Shown: positions 6,873 through 15,958 of the stretch, one piece after another
Numbering within the stretch: the first letter of the stretch is position 1
Layout: each line of letters opens with the position of its first letter
Origin: UBA817 sp049889215
GTDB taxonomy: Bacteria > Margulisbacteria > Marinamargulisbacteria > UBA817
NCBI GenBank assembly: GCA_049889215.1
Contig: JBMHDV010000027.1
Span: 1 to 64,000, forward strand
Length of the DNA stretch: 64,000 bases
Direction: 5' to 3'
Notes under the pieces: generated by a model
What the model was told of the DNA's origin: nothing
The model's input: only the letters and a program-made list of their open reading frames with translations
The model's database searches: none
Program-made: the position numbers and the translations under genes

Positions 6873-9871
6873 TGACCAATCATTCATTACTTTTTGACGA
6901 GTTCGATGTCAAAGAACACTCTACCATTGAGTATTTAAAAAAAGGAAAACGTGCCTTCAATAATAATGTCATTTCAAACGTTAAGTTATCGGAAACAAGC
7001 TTATCTGGCACTTACAAACGAGGCAATGTTACTCGATCAGTAAAAATTACTAAAGTCGACACCAAACTTGTTGGAACCATTAACGACTCACCAATCGCGC
7101 CATTTACATCACCATTAACCGCTCTTGCCTACTGGTACATTAATTACATCAACGAATCTAAAGAGCTGGCAACAAATCAAGCAGAAACTGAACATTCGCT
7201 TGAACCATTCAACAAATTACAACTGACCTTATTATTTGATTCAAATCACAATAAAGTGAATATTACATTTTACCAACCAAAAACCGGTGCATTTTGTGAA
7301 GAATCACATTTGTTCATCCACACATTTTCACAAATTATCGGAGAATTTGATTCAACCACACAAACCTTAATCCAAAAACTAGTGCAACATTATGATGAAA
7401 CCATCTTTTATTCAAAAGATTGGCTTAAACTAGAACCGTTTTTATCAAACCATATCATTTTACTTATAAAAAATAAGAGCATTTACAGTAAAAATCATAC
7501 TGCAATTTGTGTCGTTGAAGATGACATTCATTTAAAAGCCACTTGTAAAATTAGCAATCATCAGGTCATTACATCTTTTGATTGGGTAACCAAAAATTCA
7601 ACCGACATCCCTATCCACGATGCAATGCAATGTGATCGAAGTGATTACATTGTTCACGATGACTTTTGTTATAAAATCACAAACCCATTGCATGCAAAAA
7701 TGGCACTACAATTTAAGCAAAGCAGCTTTCAACGACTCGATATTTCTAAAATTCGACCATTCATTAATAAAATGGTTGAATTACGAAAAAAAATAAAATT
7801 AGAATTGGCCATCGATGCCAATATTCAAAAACTAAAAAAAACACCCACAGAGCCCAAATGTATTCTGGATATAGAGCCCCTAAAAAATGGCGGTAAAATC
7901 CACATTGGCTATCAATACAATAACATTGTTATTCAAGGCACCCACAACTCCCCCTACCTTATCTTTAATGACTTCACTTATACAGAACGCAACTTCGACA
8001 GAGAACATCAGCTTCGCGATATTCTACTTCATTACCATCCAAAAACAACAGAAGACAATGCCATAACATATGAAAGCCCCTATTTTGATCAACTCCTAGG
8101 AGAATTAAAATCAAAAGACATCAACGATATGGCCTTTAGTAAAGAAAGTGCTACCAAAGTCAAACTAAGCAAACAAAGCATTCAACCAAAAATAAACTTT
8201 AAAACCCATGGATCTAATCACCTATCAATTCAACTGGACTGGATCGATCCAAATAATAACAAAATCAATTCAGCCATTGGTGAACATATCCACCGTGAAA
8301 AAGATTTTTATTTTGATAGGAAGAATAACCAGCTTATTCCCATAAAAAACTCTGAAATTCTTACTGAGCTTTCCAAACAACAGGAAATTAAAATCCCGAT
8401 TGGGATCGGAATATTCATAGCGCTGAATACTGAATTTGATGTCAACCTTCCTAGCAATCTTTCAACCGCAATAGAGTTATTTAAAAGCCAATCTAAAATT
8501 AAATTATCAAAAAACACGTCGTTATTACGCCCTTTTCAAAAAGACGGCTTGCAGTGGTTATTAAGTCTCTATAAAACAGAATTTAATGGCATCCTTGCTG
8601 ATGATATGGGGCTTGGAAAAACAATACAGAGCATATTTCTACTTAAAGAAATTAATAAAACCTCAGAGCCAACCCTTATTGTTATGCCAAAAACACTCTT
8701 ATTTAATTGGGAAAAAGAACTTAAAACATTTGCACCAGAATTATCTGTCTTGGTTTATGATGGGCCCAAAAGAAGTCAACTGATCGACTCTTTTAATGAT
8801 CATCGTATTATTTTGGCATCCTATACAGCCATACGCTTGGATATTAAAGTACTTAAAGAGATCCCCTTTCATTTACTTATTCTTGACGAAGCTCAATATG
8901 TGAAAAACAGAACCACAAATACCTTTAAAGCAATAAAAAAAGTTACAGCTAAAAAACGCTTACTTCTTACCGGAACCCCTTTAGAAAATAACATTGGTGA
9001 CTTATGGTCACTCATGGACATCGCAAATGACAATTATTTCGGCAATTTCAAATCATTCGACAATTTTTATTCAGAACCCAATCATCAACCCATTTTAAAA
9101 GCAGCCATCCAACCATTTATGCTTCGTCGTCGTAAAAAAGATGTTCTTACCGACTTACCTACGATAACCATTCAAGAGCTATGGGCATCACCAACCCCCG
9201 AAGAAATTAAAGCCTACACCAACTTTGCCAAAAAAGAATGGCAACAAATTGAATCCATTGTCCAAGATAAAGGACTTGAAAAATCCAAAATCCATATTTT
9301 TTCATTAATGACAAAACTTCGCCAGTGGTGTGCTCATCCAAAATTAATCACTGAACAAAATGACCCTGGCCCAAAATGGCACATCTTTTTTGATCGACTA
9401 TGTGAAGCCATAGAAACTGGTCATAAAGTGGTTGTATTTAGCCAATTTATCCCCATGATTGAAACCATGCAGTCCGAACTAGACACCTTGGGCATTCCAT
9501 TTATCTCATTAACTGGGCAAACCAAAGACAGGGCCAGTGTAATCGAAGAATTTAATGAAAATGACGCGATTCGAGTAGGAATTTTTAGCTTAAAAGCTGG
9601 TGGTGTTGGAATCAACTTAACCAGTGCAGATTATGTTTTTTTATATGACCCTTGGTGGAACCCTGCGGTTGAACAACAAGCCATTGACCGAGTCCACCGT
9701 ATTGGTCAAGACCGACCCGTAATGGTATTTAAATGTCTGGTGGCCAACACCATCGAAGAACGAATGATTGATTATCAAAACCAGAAAAAAGAATTAATTG
9801 ATTCATTAATTGAAGAACAAGAATTAAATCATCTTGATATATCTGAGCTTAAAGCCTTAATTGGCATTTAG
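6872..9871 (+). CDS. SNF2-family DNA-dependent ATPase / helicase-like protein
   Basis: 999 aa. The C-terminal half holds both RecA-like lobes: Walker A DDMGLGKT at about residue 575, LIVMPKTLLFNWEKEL, the DEAQ box (LILDEAQYVKN), motif III LLTGTPLENN, then the helicase C lobe (VVVFSQF, SLKAGGVGINLTSADYV, DPWWNPAVEQQAIDRVHRIGQ). About 550 N-terminal residues are poorly recognisable and show no CxC/CxH SWIM zinc finger. SNF2 proteins translocate on double-stranded DNA and remodel bound protein. The gene sits between accA and accB with 1-base overlap to accA, so it is co-transcribed with fatty-acid genes. No methylase or nuclease is next to it to suggest restriction. Confidence 0.92.
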   Translation: MTNHSLLFDEFDVKEHSTIEYLKKGKRAFNNNVISNVKLSETSLSGTYKRGNVTRSVKITKVDTKLVGTINDSPIAPFTSPLTALAYWYINYINESKELATNQAETEHSLEPFNKLQLTLLFDSNHNKVNITFYQPKTGAFCEESHLFIHTFSQIIGEFDSTTQTLIQKLVQHYDETIFYSKDWLKLEPFLSNHIILLIKNKSIYSKNHTAICVVEDDIHLKATCKISNHQVITSFDWVTKNSTDIPIHDAMQCDRSDYIVHDDFCYKITNPLHAKMALQFKQSSFQRLDISKIRPFINKMVELRKKIKLELAIDANIQKLKKTPTEPKCILDIEPLKNGGKIHIGYQYNNIVIQGTHNSPYLIFNDFTYTERNFDREHQLRDILLHYHPKTTEDNAITYESPYFDQLLGELKSKDINDMAFSKESATKVKLSKQSIQPKINFKTHGSNHLSIQLDWIDPNNNKINSAIGEHIHREKDFYFDRKNNQLIPIKNSEILTELSKQQEIKIPIGIGIFIALNTEFDVNLPSNLSTAIELFKSQSKIKLSKNTSLLRPFQKDGLQWLLSLYKTEFNGILADDMGLGKTIQSIFLLKEINKTSEPTLIVMPKTLLFNWEKELKTFAPELSVLVYDGPKRSQLIDSFNDHRIILASYTAIRLDIKVLKEIPFHLLILDEAQYVKNRTTNTFKAIKKVTAKKRLLLTGTPLENNIGDLWSLMDIANDNYFGNFKSFDNFYSEPNHQPILKAAIQPFMLRRRKKDVLTDLPTITIQELWASPTPEEIKAYTNFAKKEWQQIESIVQDKGLEKSKIHIFSLMTKLRQWCAHPKLITEQNDPGPKWHIFFDRLCEAIETGHKVVVFSQFIPMIETMQSELDTLGIPFISLTGQTKDRASVIEEFNENDAIRVGIFSLKAGGVGINLTSADYVFLYDPWWNPAVEQQAIDRVHRIGQDRPVMVFKCLVANTIEERMIDYQNQKKELIDSLIEEQELNHLDISELKALIGI

Positions 9872-9907
9872 ATTGCACAAAACCACTTTCTTTTATAAAA
9901 TTGTCTC

Positions 9908-10381
9908 ATGGATTTCAAAAAAATTAAAAAATTAGTATCCCTAGTGGAAACATCTGACATTTCATCTTTATCTGTTGAAGAAGATAATTTAAAAGTAGAA
10001 ATTAAACGTGAAGGTCCTGCTCAAATCATTCAAAGCAGTGTTCCAGCACAAACAATTCAAGCAGCTCCGGCAGCTCCACCTGCACCAGTAGCATCTGAAT
10101 CTCCAGCTGCACCAGCCACTCCAACAGCGGATGATACAGCCGGATTAATTGAAATTAAATCACCAATGGTTGGTACGTTTTATTCATCTCCAAACCCAGA
10201 GTCTCCTGCATTTGTCGAAGTTGGTAAAACAATCAAAAAAGGGGATGTTGTTTGCATCATTGAAGCCATGAAGCTTTTCAATGAAATTGAAGCTGAAATC
10301 GAAGGTACAATAGAAAAAGTGTGCTTAGAAAACTCAGCACCAGTTGAATTTGGCCAAACGCTCTTTCTTGTTCGCAAATAA
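9908..10381 (+). CDS. accB: Biotin carboxyl carrier protein of acetyl-CoA carboxylase
   Basis: 157 aa. The N-terminal helix (1-35), Ala/Pro-rich flexible linker (about 37-78) and C-terminal biotinyl domain are all present. The biotin acceptor is Lys122 in IEAMKLFNEIEAE; the thumb-like VGTFYSSPNPESPAF segment precedes it. No Shine-Dalgarno is visible, and a TATAAA hexamer ends 8 bases before the ATG, so a leaderless transcript within the operon is possible. Confidence 0.96.
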   Translation: MDFKKIKKLVSLVETSDISSLSVEEDNLKVEIKREGPAQIIQSSVPAQTIQAAPAAPPAPVASESPAAPATPTADDTAGLIEIKSPMVGTFYSSPNPESPAFVEVGKTIKKGDVVCIIEAMKLFNEIEAEIEGTIEKVCLENSAPVEFGQTLFLVRK

Positions 10382-10388
10382 AAAACCA

Positions 10389-12062
10389 ATGGGGGACACT
10401 ATATGGCAAGTATTCCCTTCACAGGACGATATCGCTAGCAAAGTTGCAGTTCAACTGCAGTGCTCAACAACAGTTGCTCAGTTATTATTAAACCGGTCCA
10501 TTTCATCCATTGATCAAGCACGTTGTTTTCTGAATGAGGAATGGAATGACTGGCCACTGTTACCCAACCAAGACACATTTGCAAATGAATTAAATGATCT
10601 GATAGAAAACAAAGCCAATATTTGCGTGTACGGAGATTATGATGTGGATGGCGTAACATCAACAGCGATACTGGTTAGTTTACTACGACAAACCGAATGC
10701 AATGTAGATTATATCTCTCCCCACCGATTTAACGATGGCTACGGACTAAATATTCAACGAATAAGAGAAGTTGCAAATAAAAAGTACGATGCTTTAATTA
10801 CGGTTGACTGTGGTGTGAGTAATAAAATTGAAATTGATGAGCTCCTTCGATTAGCACCGTCAACAAAGGTATTAATGATTGACCACCATAAATGCCCACA
10901 AGAATTACCTAATGCCACAGCAATCATTAACCCTCAATTGGCAGAACCAACACATCCAGCCTACCATTGTTGTGCAGCAGCTTTAGTCGATTACATCTTT
11001 CGAACATCATCCATTCAGAATATAAATCCTGATGGATTTATTGATCTTGTTGCCATTGGTTTAATCGCTGATATTATGCCACTCACCAACCTAAATCGCT
11101 GGTACGTTAAACAAGGGTTGGCTGCTATTCAACAAGAACCACGACAAGCCATTCTAGAGCTTTGCATTTCAGCACGAGTTCATCACGAGACAATCTCCAG
11201 CCATGATATTGGATTTGGTATTGGCCCTCGAATGAATGCACCAGGTCGTTTGGGCGATCCAAGACCAGTTGTTGAGCTACTTTTATCAAACGATAATCAA
11301 TTCATTCAATCTCAAGTTCAAAAAATAGAACAAATCAATAACAAGCGGCGCTCAATTGGTGAAAAGATTCAAATTGATATTGATAACCAAATCAAAGAAG
11401 ACAATACCATCATTAATGACAAAGGCATCATCTGCTCTGGTCAATTTTGGCACATGGGGATTATCGGAATTAATGCATCAAAGTTAGTTAATAAATACAA
11501 TAAGCCAGCCGTTGTCATCGGTTTTGAAGATGAATTAGCTCGAGGGTCAGCACGATCAGTGCCCGGCGTGAATATCTATAAAATTCTACAAGAATGTGAA
11601 GACTTGTTGGACCATTTCGGCGGACACAGCCAAGCCGCTGGATTTAGCCTCAAACCAGAAAACATTGTTGAATTTAAACAGAAATTTATTTCATCATGCA
11701 ATCAAATAAAATCAGAAGATACCATCCCACGACTAAAAATTGATGCAAAATTAAACTTAAATGAAGTCACATTAGACCGTATTAAGGAATTGGATGCCCT
11801 CGAACCATTTGGTGAAGCGAACCCTCGCCCATTATTTTATACAAATGCAACCATTTTGGATGCAAAAAAAGTCGGTCAAACAAAAGCTCACATTAAGTTT
11901 AGATTTACACAAAACAACCACATCATGGATGGCATTGGCTTTAATTTAAGTGACAAAATGGCCACCATTAACTCGCAAGATGCTTGGATTGCATTTCATG
12001 TATCAATAAATGAGTTCCGTGGAAATATTACACCTCAGCTAGAAATAATCGATATAAAGTAA
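10389..12062 (+). CDS. recJ: Single-stranded-DNA-specific 5'-3' exonuclease RecJ
   Basis: 557 aa from ATG 10389; the frame opens earlier inside accB, but that part is not conserved. DHH-superfamily motifs are present: VYGDYDVDGVTSTAIL (motif I), TVDCGVSN, MIDHHKC (DHH), ADIMPL, GPRMNAPGRLGDP, then the DHHA1 motif FGGHSQAAGFSL and a C-terminal OB-like region. RecJ resects ends in RecF-pathway recombination and mismatch repair. There is no Shine-Dalgarno, and the start lies 8 bases after the accB stop, so it is probably translated by re-initiation. Confidence 0.95.
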   Translation: MGDTIWQVFPSQDDIASKVAVQLQCSTTVAQLLLNRSISSIDQARCFLNEEWNDWPLLPNQDTFANELNDLIENKANICVYGDYDVDGVTSTAILVSLLRQTECNVDYISPHRFNDGYGLNIQRIREVANKKYDALITVDCGVSNKIEIDELLRLAPSTKVLMIDHHKCPQELPNATAIINPQLAEPTHPAYHCCAAALVDYIFRTSSIQNINPDGFIDLVAIGLIADIMPLTNLNRWYVKQGLAAIQQEPRQAILELCISARVHHETISSHDIGFGIGPRMNAPGRLGDPRPVVELLLSNDNQFIQSQVQKIEQINNKRRSIGEKIQIDIDNQIKEDNTIINDKGIICSGQFWHMGIIGINASKLVNKYNKPAVVIGFEDELARGSARSVPGVNIYKILQECEDLLDHFGGHSQAAGFSLKPENIVEFKQKFISSCNQIKSEDTIPRLKIDAKLNLNEVTLDRIKELDALEPFGEANPRPLFYTNATILDAKKVGQTKAHIKFRFTQNNHIMDGIGFNLSDKMATINSQDAWIAFHVSINEFRGNITPQLEIIDIK

Positions 12063-12063
12063 T

Positions 12064-14172
12064 ATGAGCTTAAACATTCTTTTAAAAACCTGCAAATACA
12101 TGAATGCAGCAGATTTAGAAAAAGTTAAAAAGGCACATGAATATGCTGAGTACTTTCACAAAAATCAAATTAGGAAATCAAAAGAACCTTATATCACGCA
12201 TCTCGAAAATGTAGCGATTATTTTAGCAAAGTTTGATCAACAGTGCACCACCATCCAAGCCAGCTTATTGCACGATATTTTAGAAGATACTGAATGCACT
12301 GAAAGTGAGTTAGAAAACGAATTTGGCACAACGATACTAGAGTTAGTTAAAGGGGTAACAAAATTAGAACGCATCAATTACCCATCAAATATTGATCAAC
12401 AAGCTGAAAATTACCGAAAACTTTTTTTCGCTATGGCCAAAGATATTCGAGTCGTAATTATTAAACTAGCGGATCGGTTACATAACATGCGAACACTGCA
12501 CTTTCTAAGCATAGAAAAGCAACGCCGAATTGCGAAAGAAACCCTCGAAATTTATGCACCTCTGGCGCATCGACTGGGAATGGGAACCATTCGTTGGGAA
12601 CTTGAAGACCTCTCGTTTGCAACATTGCATCGAGAAGACTTTAGTCACATTAAATCGTTAATTTCTGAAAAAAGAAATCAACGCGAAGCCATCATCGATG
12701 CCATGTGCATTAGTGTTCGTGAACTTTTAAAAGATATGCAGATACAAAATGATGTATCTGGTCGGCCAAAACATTTCTATTCCATTTACAAAAAATTATA
12801 TGAAGAACAAATTGAGTTTAGCCAATTATTTGATTTATATGGCATTCGAGTGATTACAGACTCAATACCAAATTGCTACCAAATACTGGGCTACATCCAT
12901 GCAAAATACACCCCTGTTGAAGGTCGATTAAAAGACTATATCGCACTTCCTAAATCAAATTTATATCAGTCACTTCACACAACAGTAATTGGGCCAAATG
13001 GTCACCGTATTGAAATTCAAATACGAACAAAAGATATGCACACAATTGCTGAAAATGGCATCGCCTCTCATTGGATGTATAAAGAAAAGGTTAGTCATAA
13101 GAAAAATGTCGATTTATCTTGGTTAACACAAATTCTCGATGAAGAAAAACAATCGTCTAATCACTTTATCGAAAATTTAAAAATTAATTTATACGATGAT
13201 GAGGTATTTGTCTTCACCCCAAAAGGCGACATTATGGTACTACCTAAAGGGGCCACAATTTTAGATGTAGCATTTAAAATCCATACAGATATTGGCTTAA
13301 AATTTAAATCTGGCATTGTAAACGGTCGGATTGTCCCCATCAATTATATTTTAAAAAATGGTGACCAAATTCAGATTCAAACCCGTAAAGAAACACAACC
13401 AAACTTGGGATGGTTGGATATCGTAACAACACGATTTGCAAAAAGTAAAATCAAGTCATTTTTTAAAAAACAAGACACTGAACTTCGTATTAAGTTAGGC
13501 GAAAGTAAAATTAAAAAGATTCTCATTAAATATGGCTTTATCAAATCAAAAAAAGATACCATTGCTCAATTTTTAGATCGACTATTAACGAAGACAAACT
13601 ACAAATCTCACAACGATATTTTAATGGCAATAAGCAACAAAGAAATATCAGAAAATGTTGTGATAAAATCATGCAAAGATGAAGATAACGTTGACGACCT
13701 ATTAAACAAGCGGAAAACAAAAAAAATCGACCGTCCACTTATTTCAATTGACGGGGAAATTGACATCGAAACTCATATTGCAAAATGCTGCCAACCGTTA
13801 CCTGGGGACTCAATCATTGGATTTATTACAAGAGGGTACGGCATTGCTATTCATCGACGAAACTGTAAAATGATCCTTAAAACGAATCAACATCAACGAT
13901 TAACCCCCGCATCATGGATCAATCGACAACAAAATGCCTATGCAACGGATATTATTCTCAAAGTAATTGACCGACCCAACCTTCTAAAAGATGTGCTTGA
14001 AGAACTGAGTAAATTTCACATTAATATCTCTAAAGCATCCACACGGCTATACAAAAACGGCCAAGCTAAACTATTTTTAACATGTGATATTACGCAAAGT
14101 GATGAATACAACCGAATAAAGCAACAATTACTTCAATTCGAAGACATCATCGACATTAGCAGAAACAACTAA
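12064..14172 (+). CDS. rel: Bifunctional (p)ppGpp synthetase/hydrolase (Rel/SpoT)
   Basis: 702 aa. The N-terminal HD hydrolase domain has HDILEDTE near residue 79 and KLADRLHNMRTL. The synthetase domain contains DLYGIRVIT and YQSLHTTVIGPNGHRIEIQIRT. The TGS domain follows (FVFTPKGDIMVLPKGATILD, about 380-440), then CCQPLPGD and an ACT domain at the C-terminus (about 635-702). Intact HD motifs imply that it can degrade as well as make (p)ppGpp. It starts 1 base after recJ. It ends in a 4-base convergent overlap with the nuclease gene. Confidence 0.95.
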   Translation: MSLNILLKTCKYMNAADLEKVKKAHEYAEYFHKNQIRKSKEPYITHLENVAIILAKFDQQCTTIQASLLHDILEDTECTESELENEFGTTILELVKGVTKLERINYPSNIDQQAENYRKLFFAMAKDIRVVIIKLADRLHNMRTLHFLSIEKQRRIAKETLEIYAPLAHRLGMGTIRWELEDLSFATLHREDFSHIKSLISEKRNQREAIIDAMCISVRELLKDMQIQNDVSGRPKHFYSIYKKLYEEQIEFSQLFDLYGIRVITDSIPNCYQILGYIHAKYTPVEGRLKDYIALPKSNLYQSLHTTVIGPNGHRIEIQIRTKDMHTIAENGIASHWMYKEKVSHKKNVDLSWLTQILDEEKQSSNHFIENLKINLYDDEVFVFTPKGDIMVLPKGATILDVAFKIHTDIGLKFKSGIVNGRIVPINYILKNGDQIQIQTRKETQPNLGWLDIVTTRFAKSKIKSFFKKQDTELRIKLGESKIKKILIKYGFIKSKKDTIAQFLDRLLTKTNYKSHNDILMAISNKEISENVVIKSCKDEDNVDDLLNKRKTKKIDRPLISIDGEIDIETHIAKCCQPLPGDSIIGFITRGYGIAIHRRNCKMILKTNQHQRLTPASWINRQQNAYATDIILKVIDRPNLLKDVLEELSKFHINISKASTRLYKNGQAKLFLTCDITQSDEYNRIKQQLLQFEDIIDISRNN

Positions 14173-14645
14173 TTTGAACGTTGTTGGCGTCGAAACTCCC
14201 ATGGTTCAATTGGGTGCTTTTTACCCCATAACCCATACTTTTTCTCTTTTGCCTTTGATTGGATAGTCACCCAATCCATAAAATTCTCTGTTAGATATTT
14301 TCGGTATGCCCAAGCAAAACCCATAGCAATCATTTCCTCATTTAAATTGGCCATCTTTGCATCATATACAAGCGCCACCTGACGGTCATATTGATCTGTA
14401 TCCATCACCTTTATAGTAGCAAATTCACCACCGATTCTAGATGCTAAATATCGACCGGCTTTTGCGCCATATCGTTGCTTCATTTCTGGTGCATCAATAC
14501 CATATAAACGAATTTTTTTCCGTTCCCCCTGTGCATTTCGAACATGAATCGTATCACCATCAACAACTCGTATAACTTCAGCATTATATGTCACTGAAAA
14601 AATAGGGATTGTTACAGCAAACAAAATTAAACAAAGATATTTCAT
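14169..14645 (-). CDS. Secreted thermonuclease (staphylococcal nuclease family)
   Basis: 158 aa from ATG 14645, chosen because the signal peptide MKYLCLILFAVTIPIFS then starts at the terminus; the frame opens 6 codons earlier. The SNase fold is clear: VIRVVDGDTIHV, IRLYGIDAPE (Arg46, Glu54 correspond to SNase Arg35, Glu43) and DQYDRQVALVY (Arg88 for Arg87). It would cleave DNA or RNA outside the cytoplasm, with Ca2+ as usual cofactor. A YGLWG near the C-terminus is typical. It is monocistronic and divergent from the malic enzyme. Confidence 0.92.
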   Translation of the reverse strand: MKYLCLILFAVTIPIFSVTYNAEVIRVVDGDTIHVRNAQGERKKIRLYGIDAPEMKQRYGAKAGRYLASRIGGEFATIKVMDTDQYDRQVALVYDAKMANLNEEMIAMGFAWAYRKYLTENFMDWVTIQSKAKEKKYGLWGKKHPIEPWEFRRQQRSN

Positions 14646-14767
14646 AGTTGAAGTATAGCACAATGACGATGATCAAAATGAAATGATTATAACGACTTCT
14701 ATTTTTAAATAAGTCTGAATTTGATACACTATAGTATAAAAGTGAAAAAAAGAGAGAAGAAAGAATT

Positions 14768-15958
14768 ATGAGTATTTACGAAGAATCAATCGAATTCCAC
14801 AAAAAACATGGTGGAAAATTAGACATTAACCCAAAATTTAATATTGAATCAAAGCATGACTTATCATTAGCATACACCCCTGGTGTTGCTGGTGTTTGCG
14901 AAGCAATAGCAAAAGATCCAAATCTAGCTTATGACTTAACAATTAAAAAGAATACCGTTGCCATTGTAACAGATGGATCAGCCGTTTTAGGTTTAGGAAA
15001 CATTGGTGCATCGGCATCCATTCCCGTTATGGAAGGAAAAGCACTCCTTTTTAAAGAATATGCTGGCATTGATGCATTTCCTATCTGCATTGAATCACAA
15101 AACACATCTGAAATTGTGAATATCATTAAAAACATTACACCAATGTTTGGTGGTGTTAATCTTGAAGATATTGCAGCACCAAAATGTTTTGAAATTGAAA
15201 CAATGCTACAGGATATTGGGATTCCTGTTTTTCATGATGATCAACACGGAACAGCCATTGTAACACTTGCAGCACTAATTAATGCGGCAAAGCTTGCTAA
15301 TAAAGATATCCAAGATTTAAAAATTGTAATTAATGGTGCAGGTGCCGCAGGATCTGCAATTGCCGATATTTTACTGGGCATGAACTATGTTGGAGAAGAC
15401 ACTGTATCAGTAAAAGAAATCATCGTTTGTGATTCTAAAGGTGCTATTTACGAGTCTCGATCAGACCTCTCAGAAAATCCTGCAAAATTACGACTAGCAA
15501 GAAAAACCAATCGAAACAATGTTGAGGGTAGCTTAGCTGATGCACTCGTCGGTGCAGATGTCTTTATTGGTGTAAGTGTTCCAGATGCAGTAACCAAATC
15601 AATGGTGCAAAGCATGGCTGATAAACCTATAATTTTTGCAATGGCAAATCCAATACCAGAAATAATGCCAGAAGATGCAAAAGAGGCTGGTGCATTTATT
15701 GTTGGGACAGGACGAAGTGACTTTGCAAACCAAGTCAATAATGTGTTAGCGTTTCCTGGAATTTTTAGAGGCGCCATCGATGCTAAAGCAACAAAATTCA
15801 CCCACGATATGAAGTTAGCTGCAGCCGAAGCTATTGCAGAATCTGTAACGGATTTAAATGTGGATCATATTTTACCTCAAGTACTAGATAAAAATGTGCC
15901 ATATCTTGTTGCTGAAAAAGTAAAAAATACGTATTTAAAAACAGCGACACACCAGTGA
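14768..15958 (+). CDS. NAD(P)-dependent malic enzyme (oxaloacetate-decarboxylating)
   Basis: 396 aa. It converts malate to pyruvate and CO2, giving NAD(P)H. Motifs: AYTPGVAGVCEAI, GSAVLGLGNIGA, PICIESQNTSEIV, PVFHDDQHGTAIV and the nucleotide fold INGAGAAGSAIADILL. It is the short form without the C-terminal phosphotransacetylase-like domain of MaeB. A purine-rich Shine-Dalgarno (AGAGAGAAG) lies 9 bases upstream. It overlaps the next gene by GTGA. Confidence 0.95.
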   Translation: MSIYEESIEFHKKHGGKLDINPKFNIESKHDLSLAYTPGVAGVCEAIAKDPNLAYDLTIKKNTVAIVTDGSAVLGLGNIGASASIPVMEGKALLFKEYAGIDAFPICIESQNTSEIVNIIKNITPMFGGVNLEDIAAPKCFEIETMLQDIGIPVFHDDQHGTAIVTLAALINAAKLANKDIQDLKIVINGAGAAGSAIADILLGMNYVGEDTVSVKEIIVCDSKGAIYESRSDLSENPAKLRLARKTNRNNVEGSLADALVGADVFIGVSVPDAVTKSMVQSMADKPIIFAMANPIPEIMPEDAKEAGAFIVGTGRSDFANQVNNVLAFPGIFRGAIDAKATKFTHDMKLAAAEAIAESVTDLNVDHILPQVLDKNVPYLVAEKVKNTYLKTATHQ

